Shown in pieces: positions 33,437 to 46,101 of a stretch of 64,000 bases of DNA. This DNA is from Neospora caninum Liverpool. Taxonomy: Eukaryota > Apicomplexa > Conoidasida > Eucoccidiorida > Sarcocystidae. Under the pieces are notes generated by a model that saw only the letters and a program-made list of their open reading frames with translations, searched no databases and had not been told where the DNA came from. The DNA is taken from positions 2,032,790 to 2,096,789 of the forward strand of contig NC_018390.1 of NCBI RefSeq assembly GCF_000208865.1. The letters run 5' to 3'. The position numbers were made by a program, and so were the translations under genes. The first letter of the stretch is position 1. Each line of letters begins with the position of its first letter.

Positions 33437-36400
33437 ATGGCGGGGGCGGACGCATCGCTCCAGCAACAGATTGTGAATGCCGTGGCGTCGTCGCACGACG
33501 GGACGTACAGCGCAACGGAGTTTCTTTTGTCGACCACGAACTCCCCGGCATTCGAAAGCATCGTCCAGTGGCTGTTGACAGGAACTCCGGAGTTCCCGCC
33601 TCTGACGCTCTCCGAGTCGCGCGCGTTTCCGCTCCTCGTTGAGGGCTCGCTTGAGCGAGCGAAGCAGCAGACGGCGGACCCGAGCCTTCTCTTTCTGCAG
33701 TACACCCAACAGAAAGAGGATTTCCTGGCGGCCGCGCAGTTTGTCGGCTTTAATATTCTGCTCCAAGGCATCCAGGAGAAGTGGGAGGGAGCCTGGAGCG
33801 AAGAACAGAAACAGACGCTGAAAAGATCCATTCTGTCCGTCATCGTCGGGCCCGACCTCGCGCCGCTCGCGGAGCTCCCCGCCGAGAGCATTCTGTCGGG
33901 TGTCCGTACACCCCAGATTGGCGATTTGGACCGCGGAGGCAAGGGCAGCGTTCTCGTCCTGAAGACGCACGCTTCGCGCATGAAATGTGCGCAGGTTTTG
34001 AATGCCATTTGCCAGCGGGAATGGCCACAAAAGTGGCCCGGAGTCCTGCCTTGTCTCGTGGTGAAAGCGACACGCGTGCCCTCGGACAGCCTCGCGAGGC
34101 AGTGCACGGGTGTCGAGAAGGACGGAGACACTGGAGAGACCCAGGCGCGAGAAAACCAGACAGATGAAGCCTTCGCCGCCGCCTGCGTCCTTCTCGGACT
34201 CGTGCGCGAGCTGTCACAGGAGGCGAAGGAAGAAACACGGGCGAACATGTCTCTGAAACGAAGAATTCAAATCGCTCAAGGCCTAGAAGGCGCAGTCCAG
34301 TACTTGCTTCGGCCTCTCGGCATCTTCCTCAGCGCGTTCCAGCAACACCGACATGTGAGCCACCTCCGGCCGCTTATCGTCGAATTCTTGAGGTGAGCGG
34401 GAGTGACGCGCGGCAAGAGAGTGGACAGACAGAGCGTCCAGGGCACTCGAGGCCGACGCGTCCTCTGCCGGGCAAAAGCCCCGCTGGAGGGGTATCCTGC
34501 ATTTGCCAACGTTCGTGCTTCTCCGCCGTCTGCTGCGGCACTGCCCTTAGTCGAAAGTTCATATCTCTCCCGAAGGAGGCGAGTTAGGCAGATCTGTGGA
34601 AGAGCCGGCACATGAGCTTCGGCGCTTTTTTTTCCTTATGTGGAGTCGAGCCCTCGGACGCCTGTTTCGGTGCCCTCTTCTCTCTCGAAATCGCCTCGCG
34701 GAGGGAGACACAGAACCCGCGGTCCGTGTCAGCTACGTGGCACTCTCCTACTACAAGACGGAAACCCAGTTGAGAAACCCCGTCTTGCGTGGCCTTCTCA
34801 CCTGTTCGATTCTTTTCTCGTGTCCCCCTCCTCTAGTGCCGTGGACCAAAGAGCGTGGGGATGTCCGACGTGTGCTTTGTCTCTTCCTTTGCTGGGCGCT
34901 GCAGAGAGTTGGCAGGCGTTGTCGAGGTCTCGCTCATTCTTCAGTTTCGCGACATTCTTCTCTCGCTGGTCAAAGAAGGCGGCGAGGGCGGGGCTCTGGA
35001 AGACTGCCGGCTTCAGATTCTCCAGACGTTCGACGTGTTGGTGGGCGGCCTGGCGAAGAAAAGAAGCAAGAAGCTCGCCGTCGACGCCGTGCCGGAAGAT
35101 GACCTCACTTCTCTCATTCACTGCGTGATCTACTTGGTCGCGTCTGCCATGGCGCAAGCAGCGAACAACAAATTCGAAGTGGACTCTGAGGTGAGAGGAG
35201 AGAGGGAAAAAGATGGGGAAGAGAAGAAACGACCGAAACGCAGACGCGTGAGATGCCCTCTTTGTGGAACGGGAACGAGTTGTCTGCCACGTGTTAACAT
35301 AACAAGGGGCGAATCAGGGGTATCTGCTGCGACTCTCCGCGGTGTAACGGTAAGCCCAACAACACATGAATTGGGCGATCGCAGGTGGAAGGAGAGAGGG
35401 AACCGAGCAGGCCAGGGCAGCCAGGTGGGCGAAGGAAGGAAGTGTCGTCAAGTGCGGAACGATTTGAGGACAGGGGGTTTTGAGCAGAAACGAGAAGGAA
35501 CAGGGCGACAACGCGATAACAGCTGAGACCCGAGAGAAGACACAGGAAATGCAAAAAGAGGACCAGCGTTTGCGGGATGGGACTGCGCGGCGCCCCCAGT
35601 GCGTTCTTCTTTTCCGCGTGCGTCGCCGGTTTTCTCTCGACGTAGAGTGGAGTCATAGTTTGTCTCGGATTCGATGCACTTTCGCAAAGACCTGGACAGT
35701 TCAGGTGTCGGCATCCTTCGTGCTTCGGTTCTCCCTGAGTCGCTCCTCGCCTCTGTGGTTTTCTCTCTTTTCCAAAACAAATGTCGCTCTTCTGTGTCTC
35801 TTTTTCTAGGCCTTTGACCTGGACGTCTCCCTCGCCGAGATGGTCAAGCACCTGTGCGAGTCGTGTGCGGACCAGGTACGTGACGCGGCGAAAAAGAAAA
35901 ACGCGAGGCAGCGGAGACCCGCGACAGGACGCACTCTGAGGCAGAAAGGCCGAATTGCGGGAAGAAGCGACTGCGTCGTCCCCCGTGGACCTTCCAATCC
36001 GTGTTCGGTTAGCGTTTTTCGTATATCCAAATGTCCTGGCGTCTTTGCAGTCTTTCATCTCTCTCCTCCATAGTATCGGCGGACGCGCTGGGGCGTCTGT
36101 GGCTTTCTCGTTGGCCGTCTCATCCATCTCCACCTGTTCCTTGTCTCGCCTCTTCTCCGTGTCTCCTCGCTTCACGTTCGCGTAGCGCGCTCTGGTCTGC
36201 ACTTTTTCGGCTTTTCGTTTGCCCGTCCATCCTGGTTTTTCGCGCGTTTCCCTTTTCCGACTTGCTGTCGGCTGCCTCCCGTCCCGGCCACGTCCGCGTG
36301 AGACAGCTGCCCGGTACCTGTCTCTTCTGCTGCCGTGCTCGCAGTCCCTTTCTGCGTTATGTCCGCATCCGGCTGTCGCGTGGCGCCGCACAGGCCGTAT

Positions 36401-39400
36401 CTTCCGCCGGTGTGTCAAGTGTTCCCTCTTCTTTGCTGTCCAGCGCTCTGCTTTCGGGCCCTTGCGTCTCCGCCCCGTTGTTTTTGCAGCTGCTGCGTCG
36501 CCTCGATCCGCTCACGATGTCGCTGCTCTGGCACGGCGCGATTTTGCCTTTGATGGCGCACCCGTCGTTGAAGATTGCGATGGCCGGCGTCGCGGCCTCG
36601 ATTGCGGTGGTCAAGCGCTTCCAGTTTTTCTCTGCAACCTTCCCTTCCGCGCGCTCGCCCAGTGAAAAGGCTTTCCTTCAGCTCCAGTGCGAGGCTCTCG
36701 CGCGGCAGCTCGGCCCCTGCTCGCCCCTGCAAACGGTGTATCAGCAGGCCGTCGAGCAAGTCCGGGAGCAGACCTTTCCGATCTGGTTCGACTTGAAATC
36801 TTACCTGTCGCTGCTTTTTCTGCGAACGTTGCGGGTGGGGGATCCTGCCCTGTTGGCGCCGCTTCTTCTCGCCGACAGCCCGGCAGAGACGCCCGCGTCG
36901 ACTTCCTTCGCTGCGCTCCTTGACCAGCTCGTTGCGTCGCTCCTGCAAAGCACGGAACTGCCGGCGGCCCTCGCGCGCGCCGGCTGCATGCTCGTGCGCC
37001 AGGACGAGGCCAAGAAAGTCCTCAGTGGGTGGGCGCAGCAGAGCGCGCAGGGCGACGGCGAAGGCGAGAAGAAGAAAAGCGACTGGCAGTCGCCCCTCCT
37101 CGAATCCATCGCCGCACTCCTCCCTGTCGGCAGATACCCGCACGCAGTCAAAGGCTGGTACACCTCGGTAGGTGGAAGGAAAGAGCAGAGACAGCGAGAA
37201 AGAGGAGAGAGGAAGAGGAAGAGGCGCAGCGAGGGACAAGGGAATTTACAACGGACCGGACGAGAGCAAGTCGGAATTCCGAGGCGCGCAGGGGGGGATT
37301 GAAGTGGAGAGGGCGAGAGAGAGACAGAGGTTAAGCAGCAACCAGCTGTTTCGTTTCTTGTCTTGTGTCCAACGGCGCCTGCCGTCTGCTGTCCTCTCTC
37401 GTTCAGACGTTCTGTCTCTCCGTTTCGCTTCTGATATCTATTTCGTTTCCGTTCCCTCTCCGTGTCTTTCCGCCGCATTCGTGGCCTCTCCGGGGCCACT
37501 GGGGCCGTCCCCTCGCACCGTGGGCGTCTCTATGTTTTCTGCGCCTCGCGTCGGTCTCCTCTTTCAGCCTGGTCCCTCGACAGTGTCTGCTCTGTGCGCG
37601 CGTGCTTCGCCGGCAGGTCGCAGACTTCAGCGTGGCTGAGGACGAGCTGGGGACGGATGCGCTTCAGGGCTTTGCGGCGCGGTACGCGGGCATGAAGTCT
37701 TCATCGCTGTTGCCCATGGGTGTGGCGCTCTCGCTCACGCCGTACAGCGCGCGCCGAGTCGCCGAGGAGTTGACGGCGCTGGCGCAGCTCGCCTTGGGCC
37801 ATCCGTTCTTTGCGCGTCGAGGCGCGCTGCCCGACTTCTTGCTGCTGCTGCAGGCGCGCAAGCGACCGCTGCTGCCTGACAAGCAACAGCCGTGGGTCTG
37901 TCCGGCGTACCTCGTCCTGGATTCGGCGCTGTCTTTCTTCGAGGCATGCACGCAGCGACTCAAGTCCGCGTCGCTCACCTTCGCAGCGCTCCAAGGCTCT
38001 TCGCTGTCCTCCGCGGGGTCCACGCAGATTTCCGCGGTCGAGTGGCTGCTGCCTGCGCAGGCTGCGGAGGCGCCCTGGGAGGCGCAGCTCGCCTCTCTCT
38101 TCGAAGCCATCTTGGATCTGAAACTCGTCGACCTCGACGCCATTCTCTCAGGCAGACTCGCGTCGCAGCAGCAGGCTGCCTTCCTCAAGCAAACGTCGCC
38201 GGATCTCACGGGCACTCAGTGGCCAGGCGGCGCGAACGCTGGGGGCGAGAAGGACGCGGAGGGAAAGGATTTCTGTCTCTACGAGTATCTGCTCGAAACG
38301 CGCAGGCTAGACTTTGTTGCCAGCTGCGCATACTTCCTCAATTACACACACGTCAAGGTCGACGCCGTCCTCGACCTCCTCTTCCGCCGGTACGCGGCAC
38401 CGCGTTCGAGAGGAACGTCTGAGAGCGGTGGACAGCGGGAGACGGGGGAGAAAACTGAAGAAGGGAGGACTCGAGGAAACAGAACCGAGAGGCAGCCACG
38501 GGGAAGCGTTCTAGGGAAATCTGTATTTTTCAGGATGCGCTGAAGGATCGACGCTCACACGCTGCCTTTGGCGCTTTGCGCTGGACGCCTGCGGTGCCGT
38601 GAAGGGAAGAGGGCAACATGTTTGGTCTCCCGTCTTCGCATAGGGTGCCTTGGCGACTCGCGGTTCCGCCCCGTCCTGTGTCGACAGCCAATCGAGAAGC
38701 TAGAGTGACGCATGTGGCTATTTGGAGTACAAAGGTCTTTGCAACTGAAAATGGACTCTGCCTCTGCCCGAAGGACATGCGCACTGTTCTGGACGTCCCT
38801 TCGTTTTTCCAGGATTCTCGCTGAGGCGCCGCCTTCGACATCAGCGCCCGCCGCATGCAGCAGTGGAACGTACCCCCTGACCGGCGAACAGCAGATCTAC
38901 CTCTGTCGACGCCGCGCACTCTACACGCTGATTTCTCTCTGCACTTCATGCCCCGCGGTGCTCAAAAACTACTTGCAGATGATGCTTCAGCATGTCCAGG
39001 GGAGGCTGCAAGCTCAACAGGCACAGGTAGACACAGAGGAGACGCAGAGAAGGAGAGGGGAGCGACAGAGAGAGAGGCCCAAGCGGGGACGTCGGTCGGC
39101 CTGTCCCGCCGTGTCTCTGTCTCGAGAGATAAATATGGATGTGCACATGTGAACCTATCCTTCAACGCTACGCATATGTATGTATATACATATATATACT
39201 TATATATATACTATATATATATATATACTATATATATATACATGTGGATTTGGATATACTTGCATATATATATATATATAGGTAGGTTAATGTAGATCTG
39301 TGTATGTAGGTGTTTGCAGATGTTTGCAGGTGAGCCCGTGCGCGACGTAGCCGTGAAGGTTTTCTCCACGAAGAGCCAACATGGGGGTGGGTGTTCGGTC

Positions 39401-42400
39401 TTCTCGTGTCGCTTGGGTGTGTTAGGTTCAGGACCCGGAGAAGAATCTTCTCGTCGAATCGCTCGTCTCGCTCATTTCTGCAAGCCAGATCTACACGGTT
39501 CAAGAAGAGCACACGTTGCCGCTAGTGCGCCCGTACGTTCACGAGCTCCTCCTCCTGTGTCAAAAGTTGGGGTCGGGAGACTTCGCGCCCCGGGCTGACC
39601 TGGGCCAGGGCGAAGCGGAGGCGCGTCAGCGCGAAGAATCCAGGCAGAACCGCGTGGTTGGCCTCTTGCTTTTCCTCTTGGGCGAGCGACGCACGCCCTG
39701 CGCAGAGGGCGAAGCGCAGCAGCGAGCCGAAGACGGTCGGCGCCTTACGCATAAAGAAGAAGACGTTCTCACGACCCAAAGGTGCGGGCGATGCCCACGA
39801 AAGACGCGCGACGCAGACATGTCAACCTAGAAAAAGATATAGAGACGTAAAACAAAAATCCGTTTCTACGCGTGTGGAGCAAGCGTGAAGCCTGTTACAC
39901 TTTCTCTCGTTTTGCGGGTTCTCTCCGTTCGCTTATTCCGTCCTTTTCTCTAATCTCTCGTTCTGCGGTTCCTCGCCTCTTGCTGATCCTCTGTTCGGTC
40001 TCTCTGCCTTCTCTCTCCGTTCTTCGCTTGCTTCTCTCTCTCCCTTCTCCGTTTCTTCCTTCATCCTTTCTCCTGTCTCTGTGTCCAATTCTCTCGCTGA
40101 TTTCTTTCAGGCGATCTTTGGCGCGAGTGTTGTCCGCGCTGGAGAGCTGCATCAAACGCACGACGCTTCCTGCAGACCCTGCGGCGGCACGCGCCGGGGG
40201 CTACCTGGTTGATGCCTCTTCGTCAGTGTCTCTGGCGTCATGTCTCTCCCCGCAAGAGGAGCAAAAACCGTTCGGAAAGGCGCTGGAAGAACTTCTGCTT
40301 GCGGCCGCATCGCGCATGGGGACCGACGAGCCCGCGCCGCTTCTGCCCAAGCGTCACCCGCTGGCTGCGCTCGTACGCGAGTTGGTTCCGGTGCTCTTTC
40401 AGCTTCTGGAGGCCTTTCAGCATCTCTGGCGGCCCGAGGTAAGAGCGGCAGTGGCCAGGACGACGCGGCCGAGAGACGCAAAAGCGGGTGGGAACATGCG
40501 CGAGGAAACGCGGGGCGAGAAAAAAAGATCGGAGGCTTGGCAGCGCCAGGCAGACAGACGCATATGCACATAGAGAGGCAGGAGCCAAGACCCATGCCGG
40601 AGGGGAGATCCCAGAGACGCGCGAATAGGGGCGAATCCGATGCAGACTGATCCAGACACAAGGTCGACGCGAACGATAACGACACACCGCAAAAGCGGGA
40701 ATGCACGCAACCGAGGGGGTATTGAAACTGTTTTCAGCTGCTTGAGAGACGCCTTGCCGTGTGTGCGTGTGCATACACGCGGGGCGGTCAACGGAAGGAA
40801 GAGGGGACGGTACATAGCGGTGTTTGAGCCGAGGCGTATCCTTCTCTTCCTGTCTCAGAGTGTCATCTCTGTGTTTTCCCTATTTGGGCTGACGCGGAGC
40901 ATGTGGCAATTTTTACTCAACTCTTTCTTTTGGTGCTAGCTCATCCCACCAGTGGCTCGTCTCTGTGCCGCTCTCGCGTCGCCTTCTCTTTGTTGCTCTT
41001 CTCCACCTGCTTCGGTGACGCTTGTCTCCCCTCTCGCAGCTCACACAACGTTGGCCAATGTACCAGCCTCACTTGACGCTCGGCGAAGAAGAATTCCTTT
41101 CTCTCCACGGTCACACGCCTCTCTCGTTCACCCCGTCTGCTCTCCTGGATGCCGTCGCCCTCACGTTCCCCGCCCCCTCTGCTGCTGACTTCAACGGCGC
41201 TGCGGGTTTCGAGCCTTCCTCGACTTGCAGTGTATTGACGGCGCCGGCGGATTTGACTCCCGCGGGCAAGGCGTACGCGAAGAGCTCCACGCGTCTCATT
41301 CGTCGCCACTTGTATCATTTGCGCTGTCTCCTGTATCGCCTCCTCGGCACGTGCTGCTCTGTTCCTGATGGCTTCTACTTGCTGCCAAAACTCGACGTCT
41401 ACCTCGAAGAAACTTGCTTCGCCCCCATCGCGTTTCTGCCCCTCCAGCAGCTGGAGCAGGAGCTCCGGCTCTTCTGGACGCCTCTCCTCGACTCCCTCAA
41501 CCTCCCTCCTCAGCCTCCGTATCCTTCGAAACAGGTACGAAACGCGGCGAAAAAGAAGCTAGTTGGAGCGAGGGAAGGCACGAAGCGCAGGAAAGCGAAA
41601 GTAGCGCCGCACCTGCGAGGTGAACCCGGGAAGATGCATAAAGCCCCGGCGGTCTCGGTTGTGCCGTCGTGTGTCTCTTTGTTCTTCTCGATCTCCTGTA
41701 TCGACTTCTCGTTCCGCTTTTTTTCTCTCCCCTTCTCGCGTCTTGCTGTCTCTTCATGCCGCCTTGCCCATTTCTCGCTTCTCGCCCGTCGGCGTCCCTG
41801 CGCCGTTTCCTGCTGCAGTTGGTCTTGCTCTTCCTCCACCGCGGCGTCCAGATGATTGTCGCCCGGCTGAATCGGGAGTGGGAGGCGATCAGTCAAACGA
41901 AGCTCTCTCTGGAGAATCGCAGCACACAGAGACAAGGCCGCGAGGAAGAGCGGGATTTGAATCTGTACATGCTCCAGGTGTACGCAGCAGACGCTCTCGC
42001 GGACTCGTTGCTTACTGTGCTCAAAACCGTGCTCCATCTCACGCGGCCGCAACAGCCCGTCGGCGGCGCGCTCTCTGGTGGCCAGATGAACGACGCAGGA
42101 GTCTCCGATCCCCTCTCGCAGGCGGCGTCGGCTGCGGGCCTGCCGTGTCCCGCGGGGAAGCGAACTCGGGAGCGAGGAAAGGGCGTGGAGGGCGCACTGG
42201 GGGAGGCAGACGAGGACCATCTTGGAACAGAAGGCGACAGAGGGATCAGGAAAAAGAACGACGAAGAGGCAACTGCGGCGTCCGCTGCTCACCTCGCGGA
42301 AATGCGCAAGAGTATGTACTCCTCGGGGTTGCTGCTGACCGCCGTCGTCGCGGCGCTCTTGCAGGCTCAGCGGTGGCCGAATCCAAACACCATCATGGAG

Positions 42401-45400
42401 GCACATGTAAGCTTTCTTTCTACAGCGAAGCTGAGGATAAGCGCGAGCGCCGTTTGCGGGGAGGCAGGATTGCGGAGAGACAAACGAAGCTCGTCTTTCT
42501 CCTGCGCCTTGCTGGGCAGAACGCGCGCCCCTTTTCCTTTTGTATGTCCGCGCGTCCTATGACGTGTCGCGCGGGCTCAACGGGCCGGCGAAGTTTTACA
42601 TTCCCACCCGAGATGTGGACACACCCGCTTGTGCACGTACCTGTGGGGCTCTCATTCCAGGCGCATGCTTCAGTGCAGTTGCTTGAACCGGCAGAGTGTG
42701 AGCAAGGAAGGCCAAGCTGAGAATTAGATGCACGTCGAGGCTGGGGCGTGTGGCTCTCGGCAGATGACTATCTGGGCACGCATCTGCCGCTCCGCCAGAC
42801 TGCTGAAGACGAAGCACGCAAGCGCATATCCCCTGTCGCCAATCTTTGGCAAGACCCGGATGCTCTGCTGTTCTTGCTTTTCTCTGTGTTTTCCACGGGG
42901 TGGACCGTCTGCTCAAGCATCTCTGTCGATCTGAAGGAGTGTGTCGTTCCACATGGTATTCCTGTGTTATCAGAATGTCATGAGGACCTACGTCAGATCG
43001 GCGACCAAGCTCTTCACGCCGATCCCGCCGTGCACGGCGGAAATCTGTGCACTTATTCTCCGAGGGGTTATGACAAGCTTCTTTGAAAAGAGGTAATCTC
43101 CGAGCCAGCGTGGTGGACAGAGCACCCTTGGATTTCGAGACGCTCACGCCAAAAGCCGAATCCGATCGATGCACATACGCGTGTAGAGTGTGTAAGAGGG
43201 TACGAACACGGCAGCAAAGATTCAGAGGAAAGTCGGTTTTCGCTGGTTTTTTAATCTCCATCTTGCAACTACAGAGAGAGGAGGGGATCCCCTAGATACG
43301 CCGAGAGTCGACGTCCCGAGGTCATGCATGTGTGCCAAGATCCGGGGACTGCCCTTGTCTGGTTTCTACTTCTGGGCGACACGCATGTCCTTTCTATCGT
43401 TGTTATCCTTCTCAGGCAATTCGATCCGCTCGCTTTCGGCGACGGCAGCGCGTCAGTGGGAATGCCTGCTTTCCCGCGCACAGAGGCCAGTCGAGGGGCG
43501 TGCGAGTCTGGCCAGGACCTTGCGAGCTGCACGCCTATGCACGAGTTTTTGTCCAACTCGACACAGCGACCAGGAAAAGCAAACAGTGATGCCAATCGCA
43601 ACACTCAGGTCAACACATACACGGCGACGGTGTACCAGGTTTTGAAGGGCATGTGCCGGTGAGAAAAACGGTATCTCGTCAGAGGCCAGGAGCGAACGCG
43701 AGCGAAAACCGCAAGAAAAGGGGGCACAGAGGTTGCCGCTGGGCAGAGGGGCGTTGAAGCGGAATAACCTGTTTGGCGAGACGAAAACAGAAGCTTATAG
43801 TCGCTAGGGTATCGGTCATTAGACGAGAAGGAGGTCTCTTCTTTCGGGGATTTTCCTCCCTGGTTCAGAGTACACATAGACGCACTTCCCTTTGCGGCGG
43901 TGCGTGTCTCTACGTCTTCTTGCTGCGCAGCATTTTGGGAGACAAGGTGTCCTCTGTAGAAGGCCAGAAGCTGCAGCCGTCGTCCCTCCTGCTCTGTCCA
44001 TACACTCTAGGCGCGTTCAATTTCCTCCGTAGCACTGAGGTGAGCAGGGGAGGGTGTTTGATGTTTTCAGCCAAGAATAGCAACGATATTCGAGAAGTGA
44101 AGAACAGAGAATGACTCTCTGTTGGTGATTTTGGCTTGCTGTCTTCTACGCATGAGAGCTCGTTTAGTAGCTTGCCCGTGGCAGCACAGGAACCAGGAAG
44201 TGAAGTGAAAGCACATATATTTACGCCTCTTCTGCGTTGACGGATAGCTGAACGTGAAGTGAGAACCAAACGCAATGCCGTCGTGGGTAATCGCCTCGCG
44301 CCGGCGAGAGTATGTGCGTCCTCAGCCCTCCCTGTCTGACCTTAAGCTTTCTGACCCTGTCATTGTTGTTTAACGATTCTGTTGTACGACTGTTTGGATA
44401 GTGGACTGCGTGTATGCATGCAGGTGCAAGTGCAGAGATTTGAATTCGCTTCCGCTCTGCGTAGAAGTGTGGCCTTGGGGGAATCCGCTCACAGTGGATG
44501 TTAAACTCTGTATCTCTGCATCTATGTAGACTACTCCCACACGGCTGTTTGCACACATATGTAGGTGTTTGTCCGTGTGTATCTGGCGTGGATGTTTCTT
44601 TCCATGTTCCTGCGGAGGAAGCCAACAACGAGCCCACAGTTTGTCATTCTGCGTGGAGAACAAGTTGATCATCTGTCTTTGTGTTTTCACAGACCCCTGT
44701 GCGTTTGAGCGATGACGAGTTTGAACGGTTTGTTACAGCGATGGTCCAGAATGATAGCAAAGAGGGAAAGGCTTTCGTGAAAGAGTTCTTCCAGAAGAAC
44801 TGGGAGTGCATGCAAAGGGTAAGTCACGCGGCAGAGGTCCACAATTGAATCCGACAACCACTCGTGGGGTGAGCCGAGATCGTCCCGTCCAGATACCCAG
44901 AGCTGTTGCTTTCTATACATCAGGCTCGTGCGTTTTTAAGTTTCTACATGGTGTTGGGATGCACGAGCGTATTGGTGTATATTTGTATACACCGTGAATG
45001 CGTGTGCTTTTATAGTGGGTTCCGGCTGATCGTTGTCGGCTGAGGAAACACAGAACTGGACACGCCTGTTGCACGCAGTGTGTGTTTCTTTGAATCGTCA
45101 GTGTGTGCAGATCTTTGGCGTGAAGGCATAGCCGCGATATGCGAACGACACTCTTGGTTCATTTTGCCTGCAAGATGTGTTGTGGTGGGACTCGGCAGAT
45201 GTCTGCCGGGCGGCCATGCAGGTGGATATTCATATAGGACTATACGTACACGCATACATGCGCCCGTATGTATCTGTTTTTGAATACAACAGTATATATA
45301 CAGACATTCGCAAGTTCAAGGAGAGAGATAAGGGTATAGCAATAGAGCGCTTTTTTCGTTTCTGCACAGGAAGTCCCCTGTTTTCGTTTGCTTGTCCGTT

Positions 45401-45556
45401 TCTTCGTGTGTTGCTGTTCCTCAGGCGGAGAGAAAGCTGCCGACTCTCCAGTTCAAGATCAACGATCTTCCAGACCAACCGAGTGTTTCACTTGCAAAAC
45501 TTCAAACTCTGGGATCGTGCGACCTTGGCTCAACGTTTTTGTCTTCTATTCTGTAA
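33437..45556 (+). CDS. Exportin, most like exportin-5/HASTY (importin-beta superfamily), about 1,820 residues
   Basis: Predicted RanGTP-dependent nuclear export receptor. Fifteen exons: 33437-34392, 34905-35190, 35810-35875, 36490-37167, 37617-38389, 38813-39026, 39432-39781, 40111-40438, 41040-41534, 41819-42406, 42974-43092, 43416-43658, 43931-44039, 44693-44818, 45425-45556. They sum to 1,821 codons with every phase matching and end in TAA. The start ATGGCG has G at +4. The N-terminal 320 residues are alpha-helical pairs with the hallmark REWPQKWPGVLPCLV, close to the exportin-5 REWPQHWP element, preceded by FNILLQGIQEKW, the helix expected there in XPO1/XPO5-type proteins. The middle and C-terminal parts are HEAT-like helices with charged inserts. 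Human exportin-5 is about 1,200 residues; the extra length is mostly inserts. Cargo in the family is tRNA and double-stranded RNA including pre-miRNA; this is not shown here. It could be a divergent XPO1-like protein instead. Confidence 0.85.
39179..39285. repeat. Interrupted TA/TATATAC repeat in an exportin intron
   Basis: Several AT runs broken by C and G (TATATAC, CTATATAT units) lie between the exons ending at 39026 and starting at 39432. It is non-coding and intronic. Confidence 0.85.
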
Positions 45557-46101
45557 CGAATTTCTCATAGCAGAGGACATTTGAATGCTACACATGCGTC
45601 GACGAAGTTTCCCTTGGCATTTCTCTTTTTCCTGCAAAGTGGAAAAAACAGGGAAAGCTGGAAAAGTAGCGGTACGGGCTTGTGTTCGGTCACTCGTATG
45701 TGCGCCGTTTTTCCGATTTTGTTTCTTTTCACCATGGCTGGATAGTAAGGACTCTTTACAGGATCGTCTCATTCCTGTCAAGGGCGTACGGCGGCCACTG
45801 AACTGAATTGTAACGACGACGATAGGCTTTATTACCCAGTCACTGCTTCACGGCGACCTCTAGCACAATGACAGAGCGTTAGCTTTGTCACGGCGTACGG
45901 CACGACAGCCCAAAGGTTTTTTTCCGCAGGCAGTAGCTGGTCCTCAGCGAGGAATTGACCCGATCTTTGCGAATCGGCTTCCTTTCCAAATTGAGGTCGA
46001 ACTCCACCCCCCTTCGTGAACGGGCAAGAGCTGGTTTCTTTGCCGTCCGTCGCAGTTTTGTATGTCTGGCGATCACCACTGTGGTAGCGTTCGTAGCTGG
46101 T
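45557..46101. other. 3' flank of the exportin gene
   Basis: This is sequence after the exportin stop codon, with no frame longer than about 85 codons and no recognisable feature. It likely contains the exportin 3' UTR and polyadenylation site. Confidence 0.5.

Noticed and set aside
36415..37239. Minus-strand open frame of 274 codons
   Set aside because: It is the complement of a well-supported exportin exon (36490-37167) and is Arg/Glu/Gly-rich as expected of an antisense shadow.
42724..42935. Open frame in the exportin intron before 42974
   Set aside because: It has a possible acceptor at 42760, but the exons ending at 42406 and starting at 42974 already join in phase and give continuous helical sequence, so an extra exon is not needed.
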